Below, piece by piece: positions 1 through 5,521 of a DNA stretch of 7,214 bases (its first letter is position 1; every line of letters begins with the position of its first letter). Origin of the DNA: a bacterium (GTDB lineage Bacteria > Chlamydiota > Chlamydiia > Chlamydiales > 2-12-FULL-49-11). The notes under the pieces are model-generated. The model made no database searches. It worked only from the letters and a program-made list of their open reading frames with translations, and had not been told where the DNA came from. The stretch covers positions 1 through 7,214 of the forward strand of contig JAHZKV010000112.1 of the NCBI GenBank assembly GCA_022600215.1. The letters run 5' to 3'. The translations under genes were made by a program, and so were the position numbers.

Positions 1-1419
1 GAGAACTTATCTCCTGAAACCCTTGCATACCTTGCAACTTTAGCGGTGATTGAAGAAAAAGATCCCCTTATTGCAGAGGCCATCAAAAAAGAATTAGAAG
101 ATCAAAGAAATTCTTTGAAGCTCATTGCTTCAGAAAATTATTCCTCCATTGCAGTGCAACTTACGATGGGAAATTTTTTAACGGACAAATATGCGGAAGG
201 TCATCCTTTTCATCGCTTTTATGCAGGCTGTGACAACGTAGATACGATTGAATCTCGCGGCTGTGTATTGGCAAAAAAATTATTTGGTGCAGAGCATGCT
301 TATATCCAACCACACTCAGGTGCTGATGCTAATCTAATTGCCTATTGGGCTATTTTGATAAAAAGGGTGGAGCAACCTTTTGTAGAATCCCTTGGTAAAA
401 AAAGTGTAGCACAGCTTACCGATGAGGAATATGAGCAGGTGAGGAAGTTATTTTCTCAGCAAAAGATGATGGGAATGGATTTAGCAGCTGGCGGTCATTT
501 AACACATGGAAGTCGCGTGAATTTTTCTTCTAAGATGATGAAAAGTGTCACTTATGGTGTAGACCCAAAGACTGGCTTGCTGGATTATGACGCAATTGAA
601 AAGCAAGCGATAGAAGAAAAACCAGCTATTTTGGTAGCAGGGTACTCTGCTTATCCTCGCTTGATTGATTTTGAGCGTTTTCGCACAATTGCAGATAAAT
701 GCGGGGCAACTTTGCTTGTCGATATGGCGCATTTTGCAGGACTCGTTGCTGGTGGGCAGCTGACAGGAAAATATAACCCAATTTCTTACGCAGATGTAGT
801 GACATCTACTACTCATAAAACGCTTCGCGGCCCGCGCGGGGGGATTATTTTGTGTAAGGAGGAGTACGCTCCTTATATAGATAAAGGTTGTCCTTATGCG
901 ATTGGCGGACCACTTCCTCATATAATTGCAGCAAAATCTATTGCTTTTTCAGAGTGCTTGCAGGAGGACTTTAAAGAGTATGCAGCGGCGGTGATCGATA
1001 ATGCAAAAGCGATGGCAAATGCCTTTATCGCAAAAGGGAAAGCAGTGATTACTGGTGGAACGGATAACCATTTGATTTTGGTAGATACAGAAAAAAGCTT
1101 TGGATTAACAGGAAGGGCTGCAGAGACGCTTCTTGCTCGTTGTGGCATTACGGTAAATCGAAATTCTATCCCAGAAGATCCAAATGGCCCATGGTATACC
1201 TCTGGTATTCGCCTTGGTACACCAGCTCTTACTACTCGTGGATTAAGAAAGGCAGAGATGGAGCGTATTGTAGAAATTATTTGTCATATCCTTGATCAAG
1301 CAACTCCGCTGGAGGGCAGCAAAGCCAAGGTGCACATTGCCGACTTGCTCATCCAAAAAACCAAGCTCGATGTTGCAGAGCTCCTTTCCAACTTCCCTCT
1401 TTATCCCGAAATTCAGTGA
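1..1419 (+). CDS. glyA: Serine hydroxymethyltransferase, chlamydial type (5' end missing)
   Basis: PLP enzyme of the cytosol that interconverts serine plus tetrahydrofolate with glycine plus methylene-tetrahydrofolate, the main one-carbon source. The frame is open from base 1 (ENLSPETLAYLATL...) and aligns with the N-terminal region of chlamydial GlyA as I recall it, so the GTG at 46 is internal and the real start lies about 20 codons upstream of the window. 472 residues are visible. Motifs in visible numbering: LIASENY near 41-47, QPHSGADAN near 103, GGHLTHG near 164, VDMAHFAGLV with Asp241/His244 (PLP ring contacts), and TTHKTLRGPRGG with Lys273 as the Schiff-base lysine. The C-terminal SGIRLGTPALTTRG and the ending FPLYPEI are chlamydial-like. 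Residues about 121-155 form an insertion relative to the E. coli enzyme. SHMT of Chlamydia pneumoniae has been reported to racemise alanine; whether this one does is unknown. Identity is very secure. Confidence 0.97.
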   Translation, partial: ENLSPETLAYLATLAVIEEKDPLIAEAIKKELEDQRNSLKLIASENYSSIAVQLTMGNFLTDKYAEGHPFHRFYAGCDNVDTIESRGCVLAKKLFGAEHAYIQPHSGADANLIAYWAILIKRVEQPFVESLGKKSVAQLTDEEYEQVRKLFSQQKMMGMDLAAGGHLTHGSRVNFSSKMMKSVTYGVDPKTGLLDYDAIEKQAIEEKPAILVAGYSAYPRLIDFERFRTIADKCGATLLVDMAHFAGLVAGGQLTGKYNPISYADVVTSTTHKTLRGPRGGIILCKEEYAPYIDKGCPYAIGGPLPHIIAAKSIAFSECLQEDFKEYAAAVIDNAKAMANAFIAKGKAVITGGTDNHLILVDTEKSFGLTGRAAETLLARCGITVNRNSIPEDPNGPWYTSGIRLGTPALTTRGLRKAEMERIVEIICHILDQATPLEGSKAKVHIADLLIQKTKLDVAELLSNFPLYPEIQ

Positions 1420-1460
1420 TTTTTATGGGTTTTTATCTCTTTCTTTGTTAAACTTCTTTG

Positions 1461-1466
1461 TATAAT
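1461..1466 (+). promoter_or_regulatory. Candidate -10 element for the 414-residue gene
   Basis: A perfect TATAAT lies 22 bases before the ATG at 1489, in an AT-rich gap. No good -35 box is found at 16-18 bases (TTGTTA at 1445-1450 is only 10 bases away). Initiation about 7 bases downstream would give a leader of roughly 16 bases (AATTAAAAAATTATT) with no Shine-Dalgarno sequence. The only purine run, AGGGG at 1468-1472, is too far from the ATG. Its position suggests the downstream gene is transcribed separately from glyA. Confidence 0.45.
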
Positions 1467-1488
1467 TAGGGGTAATTAAAAAATTATT

Positions 1489-2733
1489 ATGGATGCAATT
1501 TTAGAAGCTTCTTCTCCTGTAGAGGCTATTTATGGTGAAGGTGGAGGAGGTGGGCACGGTGTTATTAGAAGAGACTGGGTTGTACGTAGGCAAAGCTCAC
1601 CTTGGATAACAAGACTGTTTAATATAGATTTTTCTTTAAAAATAGCAGATTATTTAGATAGTAAAAGTGTAGCAGTGTTAGGGGCGGTTTCAAAATCGAT
1701 GGCGCGCAGTAAAACGGTTAAGTTTGCCGAGCAGCGTTTGGTTCGACAATTTAAACGCAGAATCCAAGAAACGCGTCAAAATTATCAAACGGATCTTAGT
1801 AAGGCTGAGGAGGAGCGTTTCTTTGGCAATTTGGACTCTATAGATTATGGTGTGCAGAGGGTATATTTGAATGCTGCTTTAAGGTATTGTGATGCTACTT
1901 TGGTGTTTTTTGATGATCTTTGCACAAGAGTTGATAGAATAGTACCAGAAGTGATGGTCACGCTTGCGGATGCATGTAGAGATCCTTCTCCCCCTTTAGT
2001 GCAGGAGGATGTAGCTTTAGCTCGTGTGTATCATATGATGGTTCCTTCTAGCGTTTCTTTGAGGGAGGAGGGCACGGCTGTAGCTTGTTTGTATTCTATG
2101 TTTATAAGGATAATGTGTAGTTCTGCCAATAATGGAAATGATGAGTTGTTTGAAAGATCTTATCAGTTACACTATTCTCTTCCTTTTCATGGATTACTTA
2201 ACAGATCGTATTACCCTTTTTTCACAGACTATCTTAAAAATATATACTTTTCCTCAGGGGCATTGGAACAGGCGCTAGGGACTGAACTTCAAGATATGAG
2301 AAACTTCCCTTCTCTTTTTGATCAGCTTAGGGTGGTGGAAGTTAAAAATAACTGGATATATTGTGAAATAATCAAAGCTATTGGTAGGTTCTATATTTCA
2401 TCGAGCAATTTGGATGCTTTTTATGCAAATTTAAGAAGATGGTTTTTGTTTGAAGCAAGAGCAAGATTGGAGGAGGATCACAATTTAGAAAGGACCTATT
2501 ATTATTTAGCTTGCTGTCGAGAGATAAGCGTTTGGGGAGAGGGATGTAACGTAAAGATTGCACCAGAGATTCGTGAGAATCAGCGTTTAGTTAAAAATCT
2601 TGTATGGCGCCTATTTTCTATTCCAAAGATAAACAGGAATCGTAAAAAAATAGGGCAAGTTTTGCCTTTACTATCTTTTCAAACAAGAGCCTACTATTAT
2701 GTGGCAAAGATTTTGCTTATCATGAAGAGTTGA
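1489..2733 (+). CDS. Unrecognised 414-residue protein with F-box-like motif
   Basis: I do not recognise the whole protein. The ATG is the first possible start after an in-frame TAA at 1477. A short Ser/Ala-containing N-terminus is followed by a Gly run (residues 18-22), and no signal peptide or clear membrane segment is seen. Residues 44-69 fit F-box spacing: Phe44, Ile52, Leu56, then Val67-Ser68-Lys69. That is the I-x3-L-x10-V-[SC]-K pattern of eukaryotic F-boxes such as Skp2, although the usual Leu-Pro at the start is Phe-Asn here. Residues 80-112 are highly charged and probably helical; the remainder looks mostly alpha-helical with scattered cysteines and aromatic residues. F-box proteins are expanded in amoeba-associated chlamydiae, where they are thought to be secreted host-directed effectors, so a type III effector is possible but unproven. 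The gene sits between glyA and clpP, which are neighbours in Chlamydia. It uses many AGA/AGG and TTA codons. The CDS is secure; the F-box call is tentative. Confidence 0.85.
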   Translation: MDAILEASSPVEAIYGEGGGGGHGVIRRDWVVRRQSSPWITRLFNIDFSLKIADYLDSKSVAVLGAVSKSMARSKTVKFAEQRLVRQFKRRIQETRQNYQTDLSKAEEERFFGNLDSIDYGVQRVYLNAALRYCDATLVFFDDLCTRVDRIVPEVMVTLADACRDPSPPLVQEDVALARVYHMMVPSSVSLREEGTAVACLYSMFIRIMCSSANNGNDELFERSYQLHYSLPFHGLLNRSYYPFFTDYLKNIYFSSGALEQALGTELQDMRNFPSLFDQLRVVEVKNNWIYCEIIKAIGRFYISSSNLDAFYANLRRWFLFEARARLEEDHNLERTYYYLACCREISVWGEGCNVKIAPEIRENQRLVKNLVWRLFSIPKINRNRKKIGQVLPLLSFQTRAYYYVAKILLIMKS

Positions 2734-2745
2734 TAGATTCTTTTT

Positions 2746-2769
2746 ACCTTGAGAGATAGGTTCTTTTTT
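2746..2769 (+). terminator. Weak possible terminator after the 414-residue gene
   Basis: ACCT (2746-2749) can pair with AGGT (2758-2761) around an 8-base loop, followed by TCTTTTTT. The stem is only 4 bp, so this is a weak candidate. It is listed because it lies 13 bases after the stop codon and ends in a T run. Confidence 0.2.
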
Positions 2770-2782
2770 GAAATTATGTAAT

Positions 2783-2806
2783 ATTTTTTGTGCATACACA
2801 AAAAAT
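2783..2806. repeat. Perfect AT-rich palindrome, 10-bp arms, 4-base loop
   Basis: ATTTTTTGTG and CACAAAAAAT flank CATA with no mismatch. The T run is on the 5' arm and the A run on the 3' arm. On the + strand this is the wrong order for an intrinsic terminator, because the U tract would precede the stem; the same holds on the - strand. The core TTGTG-CATA-CACAA looks like an operator for a dimeric DNA-binding protein, or the end of a repeat element. Function unknown. Confidence 0.7.
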
Positions 2807-2819
2807 CAACGAAAGGTTT

Positions 2820-2866
2820 CTTAAGGACGTGGTCCTTAAGCGGGGTTTTAGGGGCAGAGCCCCTAA
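2820..2866. repeat. Two tandem triloop hairpins in the clpP upstream region
   Basis: First hairpin: CTTAAGGAC (2820-2828), GTG loop, GTCCTTAAG (2832-2840), 9 bp perfect. Second: TTAGGGGC (2848-2855), AGA loop, GCCCCTAA (2859-2866), 8 bp perfect. A 7-base CGGGGTT spacer separates them. The flanks GAAAGGTTTC (2811) and GGGTTTTC (2871) are partly complementary, hinting at a larger imperfect inverted repeat. The layout resembles dispersed palindromic intergenic elements; copies elsewhere cannot be seen from one window. The second stem is GC-rich and followed by T runs at 2873-2884, so it could also terminate upstream transcription. Confidence 0.7.
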
Positions 2867-2872
2867 TAAGGG

Positions 2873-2901
2873 TTTTCATTTTTTGGAGAAGTTGGTATAC
2901 T
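2873..2901 (+). promoter_or_regulatory. Candidate promoter for clpP-dapF-ald
   Basis: TTTTCA (2873-2878, 4 of 6 matches to TTGACA) and TATACT (2896-2901, 5 of 6 matches to TATAAT) are separated by 17 bases, the optimal spacing for a housekeeping sigma factor. A start near 2908 would give a leader of about 29 bases before the clpP ATG. The promoter lies immediately after the second hairpin. Confidence 0.5.
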
Positions 2902-2925
2902 GCGGCTTTAATAGACATATTCAAA

Positions 2926-2931
2926 GTGAGG
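2926..2931 (+). promoter_or_regulatory. Ribosome binding site that decides the clpP start
   Basis: GTGAGG lies 5 bases before the ATG at 2937. The frame stays open back to a GTG at 2790, but that extension is translated from the hairpin repeats, so this site together with family length fixes the start at 2937. Confidence 0.6.
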
Positions 2932-2936
2932 CTAAA

Positions 2937-3539
2937 ATGAGTCAAGGTAAAGTAGAAGAACCAAAAGCAGAAGGATCGATTGAGGCAAAGATTGAGGAGA
3001 TGCTGATTTCGGAGAGAAAGATTTTTTTATCTTCTGCAGTGGATGATAAGTCTGCTAAAGAGATTATTCGTAAGGTGTGGTACCTTGAGCATACAGCGCC
3101 TGGTAAGCCCATTTTATTTATCATTAATTCACCGGGGGGATCGGTTGATTCTGGATTTGCTATTTGGGATCAGATGAAGATGATCACTTCTCCTGTGTAT
3201 ACGCTGGTAACGGGCCTTGCAGCATCGATGGGATCGATCTTGAGTTTGGTTGCTGGGAAAGGAAAGCGTTATGCTACGCCAAATTCTCGTATTATGATTC
3301 ACCAACCACTTATTGGTGGAGTGATTCAAGGGCAGGCGACAGACTTGGAGATTCAAGCAAAAGAGATCATCAAGACACGCGAGGCGTTAATTGAGATTTA
3401 TGTGCAGCATACAGGAAAGACGCAAGAGCAAGTTGAAAAGGCACTGGATCGTGATACTTGGATGACTGCTGCAGAAGCAAAAGACTTTGGTTTGATTGAT
3501 GGCATTGTACAGTCTTACAAAGATATCAAGATGGTATAA
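2937..3539 (+). CDS. clpP: ATP-dependent Clp protease proteolytic subunit, ClpP1-like
   Basis: Serine peptidase that assembles into a barrel with ClpX or ClpC ATPases and degrades unfolded or tagged cytosolic proteins. The protein has 200 residues, close to the roughly 192 I recall for Chlamydia ClpP1. The catalytic triad is complete: Ser97 in GLAASMGS, His122 in RIMIHQP, Asp173 in DRDTWMTA. Other ClpP signatures are NSPGGSV (64-70) and the C-terminal AKDFGLIDGI. A start at 2937 is chosen over the open extension from 2790, which would add 49 residues encoded by palindromic repeats. The position between glyA and dapF, plus the segments WYLE, INSPGGSVDSGFA and GQATDLEI, match ClpP1 rather than ClpP2; chlamydiae have both. 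It is the first gene of a tight group with dapF and ald. Identity is secure; the ClpP1 assignment is likely. Confidence 0.96.
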   Translation: MSQGKVEEPKAEGSIEAKIEEMLISERKIFLSSAVDDKSAKEIIRKVWYLEHTAPGKPILFIINSPGGSVDSGFAIWDQMKMITSPVYTLVTGLAASMGSILSLVAGKGKRYATPNSRIMIHQPLIGGVIQGQATDLEIQAKEIIKTREALIEIYVQHTGKTQEQVEKALDRDTWMTAAEAKDFGLIDGIVQSYKDIKMV

Positions 3540-3548
3540 CGGTTTTTT

Positions 3549-4313
3549 GTGAAATTCTGTAAAGTAGAAGGCGCAGGGAATGACTTTATCCTCGTAGAGG
3601 GGAGTGGTTATTTTGACTGCGAGGGTTCTCGTTTTATAGAGAGGCTTTGCGCTCGCCATTTTGGAGTGGGGGCAGATGGCCTTTTGTTGCTAGAAAATTC
3701 TGATAGAGCAGATGTGCGAATGAGAATATTTAATAGCGATGGGAAAGAGGCATCGATGTGCGGTAATGCGTTGCGTTGCGTTGTGCTTTATATGGGCAAA
3801 GAGTTTTTGTCCATAGAGACGGCTGCTGGGGTGTGTTATGGAAAGATAGTGAAAGAGAAGATCTTTGCAACCTTTCCTCCTATTAAAGAGCTGGGCGTTT
3901 TTGATTTTGATGGAAGAGAAGGGGTATTAATCGATTCTGGCGTCCCGCATTTACTCTTTTTTGAGGAGGCGCCGCAAGATTTTGAGGCCGTTTCAAGGGA
4001 GTATCGTTTGGATCCGCGTTTGGGAAAAGAGGGGGCAAATGTCTCTTTTGTGGAGCGAGATGGTGATACTTTATCTATTCGAACTTATGAAAGGGGGGTG
4101 GAGAAAGAGACCCTTGCTTGTGGGACCGCCGCTGCTGCTGCAGTTTTTTTCATAAGAAAAAATGATAAAAAAAAGAGTTCTAGGTATACTGTATTTCCGC
4201 GTTCAAAAAAAGTGCTCTTCTTTTCTTTTGATAGAGAAGATCAAATGTGGATGCAAGGAGAGGCAAGTATAGTATTTGAAGGGGAGCTTTGCTCCCAAAA
4301 AGCGAAGGTATAG
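3549..4313 (+). CDS. dapF: Diaminopimelate epimerase (possible glutamate racemase as well)
   Basis: Converts LL-diaminopimelate to meso-DAP for lysine and peptidoglycan, without a cofactor, by a two-cysteine mechanism. Both cysteines are present: Cys71 in SMCGNALRC and Cys191 in ETLACGTAAAAA. GAGNDF (8-13) and RHFGVGADGLL (36-46) are further family motifs. The GTG start is fixed because the family begins MxFxKxxGxGND; there is no Shine-Dalgarno (the preceding bases are CGGTTTTTT), and clpP stops 9 bases upstream, suggesting coupled translation. At 254 residues it is about 20 shorter than E. coli DapF (274). The usual GNPH motif reads GVPH (131-134), seen in some other lineages. The gene tail is A-rich, with runs of 6, 8 and 7 A between 4157 and 4211. 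The last residues (about 246-251) are encoded by a hairpin. In C. trachomatis DapF is reported to be a dual epimerase and glutamate racemase. Confidence 0.95.
   Translation: MKFCKVEGAGNDFILVEGSGYFDCEGSRFIERLCARHFGVGADGLLLLENSDRADVRMRIFNSDGKEASMCGNALRCVVLYMGKEFLSIETAAGVCYGKIVKEKIFATFPPIKELGVFDFDGREGVLIDSGVPHLLFFEEAPQDFEAVSREYRLDPRLGKEGANVSFVERDGDTLSIRTYERGVEKETLACGTAAAAAVFFIRKNDKKKSSRYTVFPRSKKVLFFSFDREDQMWMQGEASIVFEGELCSQKAKV
4282..4296 (+). repeat. Triloop hairpin at the dapF/ald junction
   Basis: GGGAGC (4282-4287), TTT loop, GCTCCC (4291-4296): a perfect 6-bp stem inside the last codons of dapF, ending 19 bases before the ald ATG. AAAAA follows the stem instead of T, so it is not an intrinsic terminator. 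It could stabilise mRNA or influence ald translation. The stem-triloop shape matches that of the hairpins before clpP. Confidence 0.55.
4304..4308 (+). promoter_or_regulatory. Ribosome binding site that decides the ald start
   Basis: GAAGG lies 7 bases before the ATG at 4316. An in-frame TTG at 4289 would add nine residues (MLPKSEGIE) but sits in the hairpin and has no such site. The Ald family begins at about the Met encoded at 4316. Confidence 0.6.
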
Positions 4314-4315
4314 AG

Positions 4316-5434
4316 ATGGTACAGCAAAAAATTGGAATTCCAAAAGAGATCAAAGATATGGAGTTTCGTGTGGGGGCAACACCAACAATGGTAATGGGGT
4401 TTGTTGCTGCAGGTCATGAGGTGTTGGTAGAAAAAGATGCAGGGAAGAAAATTGGTTTTCCCAATGAAGCGTATGAGAAAGCTGGAGCAAAGGTGGTAGG
4501 CACCCCAAAAGAGGTGTATGCGGCAGATTTGATCATCAAGGTAAAGGAGCCGCAGGCGAGTGAATTTCCTTTAATGCATGAAGGGCAGGTACTTTTTTGT
4601 TATTTGCATTTAGCTCCAGATCCAAAGCAAACAGAGCAGTTGATCAAGCAAAAAGTGGTAGCAATTGCTTATGAGACGGTAGAAGATCAGATGGGAAGGC
4701 TCCCTCTTCTTACGCCGATGAGTGAGATTGCAGGAAGGATTTCTGTACAAGCGGGATCTTATGCGATGCAGATGGCTCATGGTGGGCGAGGAATTTTACT
4801 TGGTGGGGTCCCTGGTGTACGTCCTGCGGAGGTAGTAATTATTGGTGGCGGCGTGGTAGGTACTAATGCTGCGCAAATTGCTATGGGGATGGGCGCTGAT
4901 GTGACTATTTTAGATATGGATTTAGAGAGGCTTCGATATTTAGATATGCATTATCGTGGACGGCTAAAGACTCTTTATTCTTCACCACAAATTGTTGGTA
5001 AGCTGATAAAGCATGCCGATTTAGTAGTTGGTGCGGTGCTAATTCCTGGGAAGAAGGCGCCAAATTTGGTTACAAGAGAGATGTTGTCTGAAATGCAAGA
5101 TGGGTCGGTTCTGGTGGATGTATCTATTGATCAAGGGGGATGTTTTGAGACCTCTAAGCCAACCACTCACTCTAATCCAACATATATCGTGGACGGCGTG
5201 GTCCATTATTGTGTGGCGAATATGCCAGGAGCATGTGCCCGCTCAGCGACGCAAGCACTTACCAATGCAACCTATCCTTATGCAAAAAGAATTGCGGATG
5301 AGGGATATGTAGCAGCATTGAAAGGGGATCCTCTTTTCTTAAAGGGCTTAAATGTCCATAAGGGGATGATTACCAATGCTCCTGTAGCGAAGGATTTGGG
5401 GTATGAGTTTGTAGAGCCAGGAAGTGTATTGTAG
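4316..5434 (+). CDS. ald: Alanine dehydrogenase
   Basis: NAD-dependent cytosolic enzyme that interconverts L-alanine with pyruvate plus ammonia. The 372 residues match the usual length (371 in Mycobacterium tuberculosis), and the sequence is collinear with that enzyme. By alignment to it, the substrate and catalytic residues are Arg18 (EFRVG), Lys77 (KVKEP), His98 (YLHLA) and Asp272 (SIDQGG). The Rossmann loop is GGGVVG (177-182), with Asp200 at the end of the next strand, favouring NAD over NADP. TPMSEIAGR, GGVPGV and ANMPG are further signatures that separate it from transhydrogenase alpha subunits. The ATG follows the dapF stop by 2 bases, so the two are almost certainly co-transcribed and probably translationally coupled. 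As far as I recall, Chlamydiaceae lack this gene. It may make L-Ala for peptidoglycan or burn host alanine to pyruvate; direction cannot be told from sequence. Confidence 0.96.
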   Translation: MVQQKIGIPKEIKDMEFRVGATPTMVMGFVAAGHEVLVEKDAGKKIGFPNEAYEKAGAKVVGTPKEVYAADLIIKVKEPQASEFPLMHEGQVLFCYLHLAPDPKQTEQLIKQKVVAIAYETVEDQMGRLPLLTPMSEIAGRISVQAGSYAMQMAHGGRGILLGGVPGVRPAEVVIIGGGVVGTNAAQIAMGMGADVTILDMDLERLRYLDMHYRGRLKTLYSSPQIVGKLIKHADLVVGAVLIPGKKAPNLVTREMLSEMQDGSVLVDVSIDQGGCFETSKPTTHSNPTYIVDGVVHYCVANMPGACARSATQALTNATYPYAKRIADEGYVAALKGDPLFLKGLNVHKGMITNAPVAKDLGYEFVEPGSVL

Positions 5435-5447
5435 GAGAAGCTTTTAC

Positions 5448-5475
5448 TTGACCGAAAACAATTGGTTTGCATTAG
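5448..5475 (+). promoter_or_regulatory. Weak promoter-like sequence before the SNF2-type gene
   Basis: TTGACC (5448-5453) is 5 of 6 to the -35 consensus, but the best -10 at proper distance (CATTAG, 5470-5475, spacer 16) matches only 3 of 6. No terminator hairpin is seen in the 87-base gap after ald, so read-through from the clpP-dapF-ald operon is equally possible. Confidence 0.2.
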
Positions 5476-5521
5476 ATGAAATCATGTAGCAAGGACAAAG
5501 AGATTTAGAAGAAAACCCAAA

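Noticed and set aside
46..48. GTG as the glyA start
   Set aside because: The open frame continues to base 1 and those codons align with the chlamydial GlyA N-terminus, so the true start is outside the window.
499..921. 140-residue open frame on the - strand
   Set aside because: It lies fully inside glyA, has low-complexity unrelated sequence and no ribosome site or family motif; it is a shadow frame.
1445..1450. TTGTTA as -35 box for the TATAAT at 1461
   Set aside because: The spacer would be only 10 bases, far too short for a sigma-70 type promoter.
2783..2806. Intrinsic terminator of the 414-residue gene
   Set aside because: The T run precedes the stem and A follows it on either strand, so no U tract would follow the hairpin.
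2790..2936. N-terminal extension of ClpP from a GTG at 2790
   Set aside because: It is translated from palindromic repeats, is absent from the ClpP family, and the ATG at 2937 has a good ribosome site and gives normal length.
2697..2945. 82-residue - strand frame over the clpP upstream spacer
   Set aside because: It is built from the palindromes and the ends of two genes, and has no coding character or ribosome site.
3387..3659. 90-residue - strand frame across the clpP/dapF junction
   Set aside because: It overlaps two certain genes and resembles no protein family.
4289..4315. TTG start for ald
   Set aside because: It lies in a hairpin and overlaps dapF; the ATG at 4316 has a Shine-Dalgarno sequence and matches the family N-terminus.
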